A stretch of DNA of 64,000 nucleotides from Dactylorhiza incarnata. Its lineage: Eukaryota > Streptophyta > Magnoliopsida > Asparagales > Orchidaceae. The stretch is taken from positions 1,884,501 through 1,948,500 of the forward strand of contig JAWHQI010000327.1 in assembly GCA_033032865.1 (NCBI GenBank). Direction: 5' to 3'. Shown one piece after another: positions 21,787 to 33,901 of the stretch. A program made the translations under genes and the position numbers. Numbering within the stretch: the first letter of the stretch is position 1; the number at the start of each line of letters is the position of its first letter. The notes beneath the pieces are model-generated. The model worked only from the letters and a program-made list of their open reading frames with translations, was not told where the DNA came from and made no database searches.

Positions 21787-24700
21787 TCAATATTCATTAG
21801 GGATAGAAACATTTGAGATCGTCGCCACTCCAAGTATTGTCAAGGGGAATTCCCTCAACATTTTGAAGGCGATACCCCCTGACCTCAGGGCTTCCAGGAT
21901 TACATAGGGTCCCTCCCAATTGGGTTGGAGCTTTCTTACGTTCGCCGACCTTCCCGCGGCGTCGACCTTCTTGAGGACTAGATCTCCTGGGACGAATTGC
22001 TTGATTCTAATGTTTTTATCAAAATACCTGGCTATCCGGCGCTTCACTTCCTCTTGCCGAATCGCTGCAAGGTCTCGAAGCTCCACAACCACATCTAGCG
22101 AGAGTCGTTGTTCCTCATCATTGTCTACCCTCCAGTCTTCGCCACCCTCCTGGGCGGCCACGACTCGGGGGGACCTGACCTCGAATTCCACCGGGAGTAC
22201 GACCTCAGATCCGTGAGAGAGCTTGAACGGTGTTTCTCCCGTCGCCGTGTTGGGTGTCGTTCTCAAGGCCAACAAGACCGCGGGAAGCTGCTCCACCCAG
22301 TTCCCCTTCAAGTTCTACACTTTTTTTCTTCAGCAGGTTGACTATGATTTTGTTTGCCGCCTCCACCTGCCCTTTGCTCCGAGGATGATGAACGGAGGCG
22401 AAGCGGAGATCGATGCCCAACTGACCACAGAAGCTAATGAGTTTCACACTAGCGAACTGTGGTCCATTGTCTGTCACTATGTCGAGGGGGAGCCCGTACC
22501 TGCAAATTATTTCTCCCCAAATAAAATTCCTTATTACCTGCGAGGTTGTTTTTGCCAAAGCTTTAACCTCCACCCACTTTGAGAAGTAGTCTATCATGAC
22601 CAATAAGAACCTTCTTTGGCTGCTGGCCTAAGGGAATGAGCCGACCAAGTCCATTCCCCAGATGGCGAAGGGCCATGGTGTTGTGATTGTCCTAAGCCTT
22701 TGTGCGGGTTGGAGTTGGAGTGGTGCGAAAAACTGGCACTTCTGACACTTCTTCGCAAACTCCATGGTGTCCTTTCGAAGGGTCGGCCAGAAGTATCCCT
22801 GCCTCAGCACTCTCTTCTCCAAGGTTTGGCTTTCGGAATGGCTTCCTCACTCCCCGGAGTGGATTTCTTCCAAGACCTTCGAAACTTCATCTTCCGTTAC
22901 GCACCTTGCTAGGAGCCCGGTCAGGGTCTTCCTGTACAAGCTTCCTTCTCGCATCAGGTAGTACGCTGACTTGTACCTGAATCGCTTCTTATCTGGGACC
23001 TCCTCCGGGAACTTGTCCGAGGTCAGAAAGGTAAGGATCGGGTCCACCCACGAGGCTTTTTGATCGATCTCCATCAGCTCTCCTTCCTCGATGGATGGGC
23101 GGAACAACTCGGTCACCGTTCCTCCCGCGCGAGGGCCGTAATTTGCCAACCGATCTGCTCGGACATTTTCCTCTCTCGGGATATGCTGGATGGAGAAAGT
23201 GTGAAACCACCCGATGAGATCCCTAACCTTCACCAGATACCTCTGGAGGGTCGGCTCCTTCGCCTCGAACTCTCCTTGAACCTGGGAGGCCACCACCATC
23301 GAATCCGTGAAAACCTTCACATCTCGGATTCCCAGTTCCCTCGCCAGACGAAGCCCAGCCACCACTGCTTCATACTCGGCCTGGTTGTTGGTCACGGGGA
23401 ATCGGATGTTTATCGCTTGTTCGATCCTTGTCCCCTACGGACTGACCAGGATCACCCCTCCGCCGAGGGAGTTCTTTCTTGATGCCCCGTTTGCGAACAG
23501 CTCCCATGCTATCAACCTGGTGGGTTCCGCCTCATCCACCTCGGTCACATGCTCTGCCAGGAAGTCCGCTACCGCCTGCGCTTTCATTGACAGTCGGGGG
23601 ACGAAGGTGACATCGAACTCGCTAAGCTCGACTGACCACTTTGCTAACCTGCCTGAGTGCTTCACTCCTTCCATAATGTTGCGAAGGGGGTGTTCGGTCA
23701 CCACTCTGATCGAATGAGCCTAGAAATAGGGACGAAGTTTACGGGCTGAGATGATCAAAGCGAACGCCAACTTTTCCAGGACGGGATACCTGAGCTCTGC
23801 CTTTTCAGGACTCAGCTAACATAGTACACCGGCAGCTGCTTCTTTCCCTCCTCCCGGACCAGGACCGAGCTCACCGCCTCAACTCCTACTCTAGGTAGAG
23901 AAAAAGGCCTTCTCCTTCTCTCGGTCCCCAGAGCAAAGGAGGTCGCGCCAGTTGCTCCTTCAACGCTTGAAAAACCTTCTCACATTCTGGCGTCCACTCA
24001 AACTTCTGACAATGGCGCAGGGCTCTGAAGAAGGGAGAGCACTTCTCCCCTGCTCTGGAGAGAAACCGGCTCAACCCTGCTAACTTGCCTGTCAGCCTTT
24101 GAATCTCCTTCGCACTCCTCGGTGACTCCAACTCCAGGATGGCTTTGACCTTGTCCGGATTGGGTTCGACCCCCTCCGGGGTGAGTAGGTGACCTAGGAA
24201 CTTTCCTCGGCTTGCTCCGAAGACATATTTAGAAGGGTTAAACCTCATCTTGAACCTCCGAAGGGTAGCGAAGGTCTCCACCAAATCCTGCAGGTGAGAC
24301 TCTACGTCCCTGCTTTTGGCCATCAAGTCGTCGACATAGACTTCTAGGTTGCGCCCCTTCTCCTCCTTGAAGACTCGGTTCATCATCCTTTGGTAATTAA
24401 GTTACTCCTGCGTTCCTCAGTCCGAAAGGCATCATCTTATAACAATAACACATGTCGTCTGTGATGAAAGAAACATCCTTAACATCGGGCGAATGCATTC
24501 AGATTTGATGGTAGCCGGAGAACGCATCCAAGAAGCTCATCACCGGGAAGCCGACAGTTGAGTCTACCAATGCTTCGATCCGAGGCAAAGGATAACAATC
24601 CTTAGGACAGGTCTTGTTCAACGGGGAGAAGTCCACACACATTCTCCACCACCCGTCCCCCTTCTTTACCATCACCACATTAGAAACTCGTCCTGGATAT

Positions 24701-25128
24701 TGGATTTCTTCTACGAACCCTGCCTCTAGTAGCTTCCCCACCTCCTCTCTGATCGGCCCGACGAGGGTGGTCGACACAACTCTCTTCTTTTGGCGGATGG
24801 GGCGGATGCTTGAGTCGAGGTTGAGGCGATGACATGCTACATTCGCATCGACACCTGGCATCTCTGCAGCGCTCCACGCGAAGATGTCCACATTCTGCTG
24901 GACACATCTTCGGATCTTCTCTTGATCCTGCTCGCTCAGCCTCCCGCTGATTCGTATCTTCTCTGGCCTTCCACTGCCGTTGACGACCTCCCTCTCTTTC
25001 ACCTCCTCTGCCACCTCCAACTTGGTTAGATCATCCAACACATGATCTGTCTTCTCTGCCTCCTCTTCCCTTGTCAATAGTCGCGGCTTGTTAGGAGGTG
25101 AGTTCATTGGTTCTTCGCTTCGAGCCAT
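21787..25128 (-). pseudogene. pol: Tat-type pol: RT, RNase H, second RNase H, integrase; multiple lesions
   Basis: RT begins in 25128-24499 (RMCVDFSPLNK, DAFSGYHQI). It breaks at a TGA just after HQI, which looks like a CGA-to-TGA change. After a frameshift near 24395 (apparent 4-bp gain) it resumes at 24386-23886 with the catalytic YVDDLMAKS. RNase H remains in 23704-23435. The second, archaeal-type RNase H is in 23395-22847 (NNQAEYEAVVAGL, FTDSMVV, REENVRADRLA). The integrase zinc-binding part is at 22822-22628 (CQKCQ), the core at 22603-22205 (DYFSKWVEV, TDNGPQF, KGQVEAANK), and its C-terminal part at 22311-21787, reached through a frameshift near an A-run. It cannot encode a working polyprotein. 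Confidence 0.9.
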
Positions 25129-25182
25129 GAGACTTGCTTAGAGCTTTCCGAACTAGCTGCTTCCACGCTCACCGCACCAGAA

Positions 25183-25990
25183 TGTTGAAACCAGAAAACC
25201 GGTCTCGACGTTCGCAACGAGTATGCAGCTGACCCTTACTTGACCTGAGCTAGAACCTTGACTAGTTGCTGAGAACCGAAGGACCTTGCACCTAAGAAGA
25301 CCTGAAGACCTGAACAGACCCCTTAAGCTGCAGCGAGGAGGTCCCACCACACACCCGAAAGTTCAAAGAGAGCTTCCCCTCCGAAGCCAATGCTGAGTCT
25401 GGGCACCTTGGAGGGCACTAAAGATCACCTCACCGCCAACCTCAACTGACAGGGGGTGGAGTGCTTGCTCACAAGACACACGCAAGGGAGAGGGGAGACC
25501 AACCCTTCCCAAGGTGCTCATGGGAGTCTATTTATAGACTTCCCAAAATTAGGCTGCGGATAGCCAAGATTCTGCTACCCGCAACTCAACTACGAACCTG
25601 AACAACCAAAACAGGAGGGGGGAGGTTGAGACGTCCACTCCCTCCCTTGTCGGGAGTCGGGAGAGTGGACCGAAAGGTCCACTGCCTGGGTTGGGCGAGT
25701 GGACCACTCGGTCCACTCCCCTTAGGGGCGAGTGGACCCATGGTCCACTCGCCTGAGTACCCTCGCCCCTCACCCTGGGCGAGTGGACCATGGTCCACTC
25801 GCCACCCCTTGGCGACCCCTACCTTGGGCGGGTGGACCACTAGGTCCACTCGCCCAGGTGAGGAAGTGGACCTCCTCCCCTCCCGGGACTTCTTTTTTGG
25901 TCTCGACGACCTCGATTGCCACCAACTAGTTGATTCATTGTGTCACGACTACTTTTACTATTGCGATCTCATCTGCGTTGGGTCACATCA
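25183..25990 (-). repeat. probable 5' LTR of the Tat-type element, with hairpin array
   Basis: This 808-bp region is bounded by TGTTGA at 25183 and CACATCA ending 25990. It lies immediately upstream (minus strand) of the pol region. A TATAAATA box reads on the minus strand at 25529-25536. Between about 25665 and 25855, upstream of that box, lie five inverted repeats of GTGGACC/GGTCCAC. The boundaries are tentative because no second copy is available for comparison. Confidence 0.55.
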
Positions 25991-27818
25991 GCTCAGCAAA
26001 TATGAGGGTTGTACACGGACATTCAAAGAATTAATCTAGTAAAAAAAACTTCTCATATGACTGATTAAATAACAAGAATATCACATACGTAGTTATTTTT
26101 CAAATTTATTAATCTTTTTGCACGGTAATTAGCAAAACATGTTTGTGTTATTAATATGCATGTAATCTAAAACACGGAACCTCATTATCGCTTAAACATA
26201 TGCGACTCGACTCTTCATTACATCCAACGAATTATCACAAATTACCCGCAGTATTTAGGTATAAAACTATCAGCTGAATCTCAAAAAAAAAATCTTGCAT
26301 TAACATAACACTGCATTATTTCAACCTACGTCAATACTTGTGTTTCTGAAATTGGGCTCTAAATCACTTTTCAGCAAAATCGGCGCTTAAATGATATTTT
26401 TGCAACACTTCAAGATTGTTGCGACACCTAATTATGCGTCGGCAAAAAAAATTATTTTGGCGCCGCTTGCGCAGCACCCGGGAAGGTTCCGTCACAATCA
26501 AGACTAAAAACTGACTTCGAACTTCTTTCAAAGTCTTCTTGAGGTTCAACAACATTCTCTCCTCTCCCTTGAATTTGAATGAAAAGAAAGTTCAATCAAC
26601 TCCGTTTTATAATACCATTCAAACGCCTATAAAACACTGAAATCGAAGCACTAGAGCTCCAAAAAAATACGAAAGAAGGTTGAAGATACCCCCCTAAGGA
26701 TGGTGCCACGTGGCTTGTACTGGCGACATGTGGCGCCCATCTTGCGCGACACATGATGGATACGCGCAGGTGCCTACGTTGCACGAGCCTTGTGTGTGTA
26801 CCATACGGCCGTGTGGCCCGCACACGTCCGGTGCGTGCAAGGCCACGCGCCGCGGGCCTGGCAATCCATGATGATGCATTCGGCGATTGCCATGTGGCTG
26901 CACCCTGCTTGTGCAGCCGCCGACAACCCATTTTGGGCCTTAACGTTGTCAAAAATTATGAAAAATCTACCTTAATTGATGTTCTGGACCCATTTCCGCC
27001 CTCAATTTCTAGTAGATCTTGTCGAATTTGCACTGTTTCCACACGAGCTCCGATTTCAGCAAATATTATGCTGATTCATAGATTCCGACTTGGGTCTAAC
27101 ATCGGACTCGGTTTTACAAAAATTGGCTTCATTTGATACTTCAATACCCAGTTTGAGATTTAGGTTTTTAATGCTTTTTTCAACATAGCAATCCTGCTTA
27201 TGGATATACAATCATCACTAGATGTAAATATTCCCTTAATATATAATTATATAGATGAAATCACAAGATATTTTTCAAATTATGAGAATAAAAAAATTGT
27301 TAGGACTTGAACATGATTTACAAGGGAGCGGAGGTGAATCCTTGGTCGAGGAAGGCGTGCCGAAGTGAGACAAACGATCTTCGATGGTGTCGGTCGAAAG
27401 CGGCGAGCGGAATGCGGATGAACTTATCACTCAGGACTGAGCACTTAGATCATGTTGAGAGAAATAAAAGTTGAATAATTAATAATGTAAGCACTCATAT
27501 ATATAGAGGAGCAATACACGAAATATGAAATTAGCACCAACTAACACTAATCTAGGAAGCACAAGTACATGTATGAGTACCAGGTACGATACGTAACCAG
27601 TACGGCTGTACGTCAAAATTTAAAAGCAAGAATACAGATATATTTGGATACGTTGTATTAAATATAATATATATATCACAAATGCAATTATAAATCCTCA
27701 AAAAAATAAAACATGAAGGATAAATAATCAATTGAGGTACAAATCCACAGCTAATGCAATATAACATGAAACTCTCAAATATAAAATATTTATAATCATT
27801 TCAAATTAAGGATGCTCA
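25991..27818. other. intergenic region without a supported gene
   Basis: Mostly AT-rich sequence. A GC-rich block lies at about 26690-26940 with many CACG/CGTG words. A second GC-richer block at about 27310-27420 resembles LTR or leader sequence. ORFs here are low-complexity or lack family features. The blocks are probably remnants of degraded repeats, but I cannot name them. Confidence 0.4.
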
Positions 27819-29911
27819 TCACTCATTTTCTTCTTCCGTAATGTTGGAGATCAACACATCTTCAATTTCTGGTTCGTCTAGAGATAAGTTGACAATCGTA
27901 AGCATGTCAACTCCATCAAAAGAATTTGCTCTTGCATCTCCTCCAATATCCCACATTCTATTCCTTCCTTGTTTGTAGATTTCGTTTCTCCTCGATAATT
28001 GGCGTAGATCGTTATGCACATACACCAAATCATCAGCTCGTTGTAGTTGAATTTTGTTTCTTCTCAAAGAGTTAATGAATAAGTATGTGCTCCAATTTCT
28101 CTCACAACATGAGGATGAAGATGATTGACCTAAAAGCTTCAAAGCATTTTTTGCAATATGGGTGTTGAAGTTTCATAGTAACTCCACCAATCTTTGGGCA
28201 ATAATGAAGCTCTACTCTCCAAATTATTTGACTTATTAAAAGCTTAACCAAGCCCTGTGAACCTAGAGAACTAGTTGATTACTATATTCCTCTCCACCAC
28301 ATCAGGAAAGTATCTCCTTAAGTATTTATTTCTCTCCAAAGAAATCTCCTCATTCGTATTAGGGAATGATCCATGCAATGTAGTGGTGTGCAACTCTTAG
28401 TCCATCGATCAACGAGGACATCATAAATTACCTTATAAAGAGGGTGATGAGCTTTCAAGTCCGTTAACTTTTTGTGTCTATATATTTCAATCTTCACATT
28501 TTCTATCATTGAATCTCACATGTCATACACCAAATGAATGTTAGGTTTGTTTGTATCATAAACTCTAAGCATATCATATATGAGTCTTGTTATATCAAGG
28601 ATCTTGTCCACATCATCTCACCATTTGTCACTATAGATGATGTTTTTAACATCTAGAGCTTTCTCAACGTTATCTGTTATATACAAAGTCCTTTCGGGAC
28701 ATCCAACCACATTAAGCAAACTCATCTTCATAAGTTTAAACCTCTTCAACATCACTATAGTGTTGGCAAACCGAGTTTCAGCAAATGTAAGTAACTTCAG
28801 TGAAACAAAAGAGTTATACATGTTCAACCTGTATTGAAGATTCATAATGAAAGTCCTGATGGATTGAGTTTCATTAGACACTTGAGTTATTCATCTACAT
28901 TGTTCTCTAATAATTGCACAACGATCGGTATTATTGATTGCACAAATATTTTTTTAATACTAACTAGATTTAAGGTGTGCACAACACAAGGTGTCCAAAA
29001 AATATATGGAAATCATGCCTCCGTGATTGCTCCAGCCGCCTTACACACTGGTGCATTATCAGTGATAACTTGTATAACATTTTTGGCATCTTCTTTAATG
29101 ACTTCAATCATCAAATTTGCAATATAATGTCAATCCTTGTACTCTCTTGATGCATCAACTGCCTTCAAAAAATAGGGTCATCCTCAAAGGTAACCATAAA
29201 ATTAATCAAATGTCTCCTTTGAGCATTTGCCCAACCATCACTAACTAAGCCGATTCCCTTTTGGGGCCAAGTATCTTTAATTGGTTGAAGCATTCTAGAG
29301 ATATTGGATTTTTCTTTTCGCAAAGGATAGTTCTAAGAGCATTATATCTAGGAGGAACAAATCCATCAAAATTGTGGTTAGCAACAAGTTTATATGAGCT
29401 AATATAATATAGATTTCTAGCTAGATGAAAAAGCAAACCACCAGAATAGAACATCCTAGCTATATGACTCCTCAACTCATCTCTAGCATTATTTTGAAAA
29501 GCCATATCAATAAGACAGCTTTTTTTGTTTCCCCAACTAAATGAGAAGTCTGACCTGCATTAGCAAATGTTAGTACCTTGGAAGCCGACTTGCATTTTGT
29601 TTCTGATTCAGAAACCATTCTTTGAAGCTCTTTTAAATACTCTTGGGTCACCTTTGCACATACCCTAATAGCATTCCCGGATAATTTAAGCAAGTGATTT
29701 TTTACCCTAGAATACGAGCCGCTGAAATCAACCTCACAAAAATTGCATTTCCATTTTCTATTTTCACCACCAACTTCTCTACTATGAATAAGAGACACAT
29801 AAGCCCAGAGCAGAGCATTACCATCCTTGTTTACGTCATCATAAATAAATCTACTTGTTGCTGAGGTAGAAGTTGAAACAGTGATACTAATAGGAGACTG
29901 TGATTGAGACA

Positions 29912-31445
29912 CAGTGGCGGACGCAGGAATTTTTTCCAGTGTGGGCGGACTTAAAAAAAGCACAAAAATTAATCGAAAAATTATGACAAAACTACATTAA
30001 TATCGCAAAAATTAGACAAAAGTCGCCCAACACATCATTGGAAATACAATGCATTTCTTCTTTATTATACTCTGCATCTTAGGATTGTTGTCTTCTATTT
30101 CATTTGGTTATTTCAGTATTGGGTTTCTTTTACAGTCCATTCCTTGTTTATTATACTCTGCATCATTTTAATTTGGATAGAAAACTTTACAGTATTTATT
30201 CTTTATTATACTCTATATCAGTTTAGTATAACCAAATGTTCATTATAAGTAACATCTTAGGATACCTAGGTATGCATATATACTTTGAAGCCATATATAT
30301 GATGCACACTTTCCATGAAACTACAGACTGGATTCTCCCAAATACAACTTTCACAGAGAAATTGCGTTCTACGAGAGAGTCTATCATCTATTATAACATA
30401 AGGCACTTAAGCAGTTGTATACATTTACCCTCTGGCATTACTAAGGACAACATAGTGTTAAAACAAAATCATTAAAATCGAAAATCATTGCAAAGGTCTC
30501 TTTAATTTAAAAGCTGCAAAAATTTTAAAACATACAATCAATTTTAAAACCAATGTTGATTTAGAAGCTGCAATAATTTCAAAACAAAAATTTATTCCAT
30601 AAATAAATAAATAATCTATCCCTTAATACCTGTTGCAGAGGATTAGCTGAAGGAGTAGCCGAAAGGTTTGTAGGTTCTAGCATTTTTTCATTACCCTGAT
30701 CGAACAGCCTGATGAAGAAGCAGTGTTGGTCGTTGATGCCCTAGAAGTCTGGGTGAAGAAGTAGTAAGAGCTTCTGAGGTAGAAGATTGAAATACGGTCA
30801 AAAGTTTGGGAGAACGAAGAGCTTAGAAGATTGAAACTTACAAGCATTTTTCCATCAGCGTCATCGAAACAGCCTGATGGAGAAGCAGTCCTGGTCGATG
30901 ATGCCCTAGAAGTCTAGGTGAAGAAGCAGTGAGAGCTTCTGAGGTAGAAGATGGGAGCACGGTGGAGAAGTTTGGGGAGAATGAAGAGAAAGCTTCAGTG
31001 TTGTACGCGAGATGGGCGAGTGGGAGGGCGAGATGCGTAATAGCAGAGAAATCACAGGTCGTCATCTTCTTCAAGGGCTATATTCTCAGTTAGGCAATGA
31101 GGAGAAGGGGGAAACTGGAAGCACACACGTGAGATTGCACGACGAAGAAGAAGAAGAAGAAGTCGATGGGGGAAGAAGAAGTCGATGGGGGAAGAAGAAG
31201 AAACCACCAGAGATCTTGGGGGCAGCGAACCAACGGTTGCTTGCGGAGTTGCGGGACAGCGGCGTCGAGATGAAGTCGTGGAGACTGGAGGGCCGCAGTC
31301 ATTGAGGAAGACCTGATCGTGACTGGTGCCCGTCGGCTTTGACGAATGACGGGAATAGGGCCACTAGCGAATAGCGATAATACTAATTTTTTTTAATTGA
31401 GTGTGGGCGTCCGCCCACACTCGCCCTAAGGTGGGTCCGCCCCTG
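29912..31445. mobile_element. non-autonomous hAT element (1534 bp) with 8-bp target duplication
   Basis: The element starts CAGTGGCGGACG and ends GGTCCGCCCCTG, typical hAT inverted termini. It is bordered by a perfect 8-bp duplication TTGAGACA (29904-29911 and 31446-31453). Both ends carry a subterminal GTGTGGGCGGAC/GTCCGCCCACAC motif. No transposase is encoded. A 165-bp direct duplication (from about 30679 and about 30842) and a GA-rich stretch near 31140-31200 lie inside. The insertion sits in the first codons of the older hAT transposase gene. Confidence 0.92.
30679..31003. repeat. 165-bp direct duplication inside the hAT element
   Basis: The word CAGCCTGATG occurs at 30705 and 30870. The flanking sequence repeats with scattered changes through GATGCCCTAGAAGTCT and GAGCTTCTGAGGTAGAAGAT, giving two imperfect units. 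Confidence 0.75.
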
Positions 31446-31799
31446 TTGAGACATACCTGCTGCAATAAGAAAAGGACGGGAAAAAACGGGAAAAAAACGG
31501 GAAAAAAAAACATAACAAAACAATAGCAATAAGAAAATAACTTTTCGTATATGAATTCCATAGTTGACCAACATATACCAGGCATGTAAGCATTTGACCT
31601 AATTTGCACCAAAATGGTTCATAATATTTGAAGTTATCAATACCTACAATAAAATGAAATCACAATGTTAACGAGAAGATGATACCACATGCTCGTACAA
31701 TTCTAAAAGAACATAAACTCAGCCATTAAATCATTACCATTTTATAGCACTACAAGGAATGAATCAAGAAGATTATAAAAGTAACACAGTATATGAAAT

Positions 31800-32125
31800 T
31801 TGTATTCTGTACAAATTTCTGGAGAAATCTGTAAATATGCACAGATTTCATTGGAGAAATCAATGAAATATGTACATAATTCATTGGAGAAATCAATGAA
31901 ATATGTACATAATTCATTGGAGAAATCAATGAAATATGTACAACAGATGGCATATTTCATTTGGAGAAATCCGTACATCTATACAGATTTCATTTGGAGA
32001 AATCCGTACATCTATACAGATTTCATTTGGAGAAATCTATACAAATGTCTCCAAATTAAATCAGGAGAAATCTGTACATCTGTACATATTTCATTTGGAG
32101 AAATCTGTACAGATTTCTCTTGATT
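31800..32125. repeat. minisatellite of about 33-36-bp units
   Basis: Units contain TTCAT(T)TGGAGAAATC followed by a variable TGTACA-rich part, in two variant blocks: TCAATGAAATATGTACATAA (31855-31945) and CCGTACATCTATACAGATTT (31965-32030). About nine imperfect units are present. Frames through the array are open by virtue of the repeat and are not called as genes. Confidence 0.8.
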
Positions 32126-32129
32126 TCTT

Positions 32130-32270
32130 CTGTGAAACGAGGAAGAGAGGAGGAGAAGAAGAGAAGAAGAAAAGAAGAAGACAAGAAGAAGAAAAAGAAG
32201 AGAAAGAAGAAGAAGAAGAAGACGAAGAAGAGAGAGGAAGAAGAAGAAGAGGAAGAAGAAGAGGGGGAGG
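32130..32270 (+). repeat. purine tract (GAA/GGA)n
   Basis: About 140 bp of nearly uninterrupted purines (AAGAAGAAGAGG-type) directly follow the minisatellite. This is a simple repeat; no gene is supported. Confidence 0.8.
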
Positions 32271-32769
32271 AGCTTACGAGCAGGGCTTTGACGATGTAGG
32301 TCGGGAGCGGGATCGTTAGCGGGCACAGGAGCGGGATTGGGAGTGGCAGTGGGATCGAATAAGGAATGAACCAAACAAAAACCTAAAATCGTGATAATTA
32401 GCATGTCCATGCGTCCGGTATGTATACCCGAACCAGAAATGCACCCGGTATGGGTACCGGCTTAATTTTGGCGTATCCGTGCTTCCTAGACACTAATTCT
32501 TACAACCTCCATTTGGAACCACAAATCCCGTAAAACACCGTTTTATGCCTGATTCAACCACATTGAAGGAGTCTCGCTCAAAAACATTGTTTTATCTTCA
32601 TCTCCAACCGCTCCATATCCAACCACAACCACTCACCCAAAGAGACCCTCAATCAGCTTTTTAACATACTTCTTTTGAAACTAGTACAATGGGGCTACCC
32701 TATCTCCATACCCATTATCTTATGTGTTGCTTCGAGATCCGTTATCTCAAAGTTCATCCTTCAACTGAG
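32271..32769. other. unassigned sequence
   Basis: No gene or repeat family is recognised between the purine tract and the MITE. Confidence 0.4.
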
Positions 32770-32897
32770 GCTTCGTTTGGGGGGACTTATTTTCTCCGGT
32801 CAAGCGGTCACGACCGCATGAACCGAACCTTAATTAAGATCCGGTTCATGCGGTCGTGACCGCTTGACCGGTGAAAATAAGTCCCCCCAAACGGAAC
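32770..32897. mobile_element. 128-bp fold-back MITE
   Basis: The two halves form an almost perfect inverted repeat of about 60 bp per arm. Outer ends are GCTTCGTTTGGGG and CCCCAAACGGAAC, around a short AATTAA centre. A possible 5-bp duplication CTGAG flanks it (32765-32769 and 32898-32902). There is no coding capacity. The superfamily cannot be fixed from the ends alone. Confidence 0.8.
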
Positions 32898-32902
32898 CTG
32901 AG

Positions 32903-33901
32903 ACTTCAACATGTTAATTTCAAACATAACCCTTGCTGCGGTCAACATATCATCGCCACATAAGAACAGGCGAATGAATAAGTACAGTTTACTTAAATAA
33001 ACAAACATATCATTAACAGTCTTTAAATGAGCATTTTCTATCACAAAAGAATCGAAATGCTTAGATCATTGTTCAAATGACTGCTTAAATTCATACATTT
33101 AGTGGACATATATGATCGTCTTTACATGAAAAATAAAATCCTCGGGCTAAAACTTATAGATCGCCTCATCCAACTCTGGAATGAAGAAAAATAGCCTTAA
33201 CATCATGCTACTCCACCATAATCAAACATATGCAGCGCACAAAGAGAACTATGCTTCACAACTAAAGAGAATATCTTATAGAATTAAACTTCCACTTTCT
33301 AAGTGAAGCCCTAAGCCATTACCTTTTCTTAGAATCTTGTTACATCGACCCTTGGGATACTCAATTTCAATTTAAATACCCATTTGCACTTACTATACTT
33401 TTTTCTTCAGTAGTTAAACATTTCCAAATTTTGTTCTTCTCAAAGGATGAATTGTTACAAAAATTAAGAGTGAGACACTACGAAATTGTGTTATCGAAAA
33501 ATTAATGATGACATAATACTGAATGCAGTGACCATGGAGAATGCAGGATCGTCTCATTCAATATCTATCAATCTCAATTGGAGTGTAGAATGCAGGATTA
33601 TATTTTCTAATTATTCAATCGAGTAAAGAACACACAATTAATTAAGAGAAACAAATATGTATACTGCTTAAGTGCGAAAATTAATGTATACCGTTTTCAC
33701 TTAAGTTCGTGCTTCATGATAGCGGCCATGTCTAATAGCTTTGATGTATTCTCTCTTATGTAATCCAAAGCTTTTGAAGAACCCGCTAATGTATAAGAAT
33801 CTATGAAATTCTAACCTTTACAACAAGAGAATATTAGCAGGACAAGTGTATGCGAATATTTTATGAAATCTGAATTTATAATCAAGTGTGTTATTGCAGG
33901 T
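32903..33901. other. AT-rich region without a supported gene
   Basis: Nothing with coding or repeat structure was identified. It is probably old degraded sequence. Confidence 0.4.

Larger units (their letters stand above)
20887..25990 (-). mobile_element. Tat-lineage Ty3/gypsy element, decayed and split by the Tekay insertion
   Basis: The element reads on the minus strand from an LTR-like region (25990-25183) through pol (25128-21787) into the tandem arrays. Its left end lies beyond the Tekay insertion, in or before 4063-4682. The second RNase H domain (about 23395-23140) after the usual RNase H is the hallmark of the Tat lineage. No gag or protease is present: only about 55 bp separate the LTR-like end from RT-side coding sequence, so this copy is deleted or belongs to a non-autonomous subfamily. 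The matching 3' LTR was not found. Confidence 0.75.
27819..31454 (-). pseudogene. hAT-superfamily transposase gene, decayed and interrupted
   Basis: The minus-strand remains match plant hAT transposases with a BED zinc finger. An ATG at 31454-31452 follows a splice-acceptor-like CTTATTGCAG. The frame is interrupted after about three codons by the non-autonomous hAT element and resumes at 29911. The BED finger region is at about 29790-29690 (KWKCNFCEVDF and SRVKNHLLKL). A DUF659-like transposase part follows (NFDGFVPPRYNALR at about 29360, ITDNAPV-type motif at about 29060, FANTIVMLKRFK at about 28760). The C-terminal dimerisation region is at 28142-27819 (CCERNWSTYLFI, ending in an acidic tail). 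Stops and frameshifts separate these pieces. It could be an old autonomous element or a retired domesticated gene. Terminal repeats of the host element were not identified. Confidence 0.8.

Noticed and set aside
25549..25849. Overlapping ORFs rich in Val-His-Ser-Pro repeats on both strands
   Set aside because: They are translations of the GTGGACC palindrome array.
31750..32319. Repeat-encoded ORFs with Ile-Ser-Leu-rich and Glu/Arg-rich sequence
   Set aside because: Open only because of the minisatellite and the purine tract.
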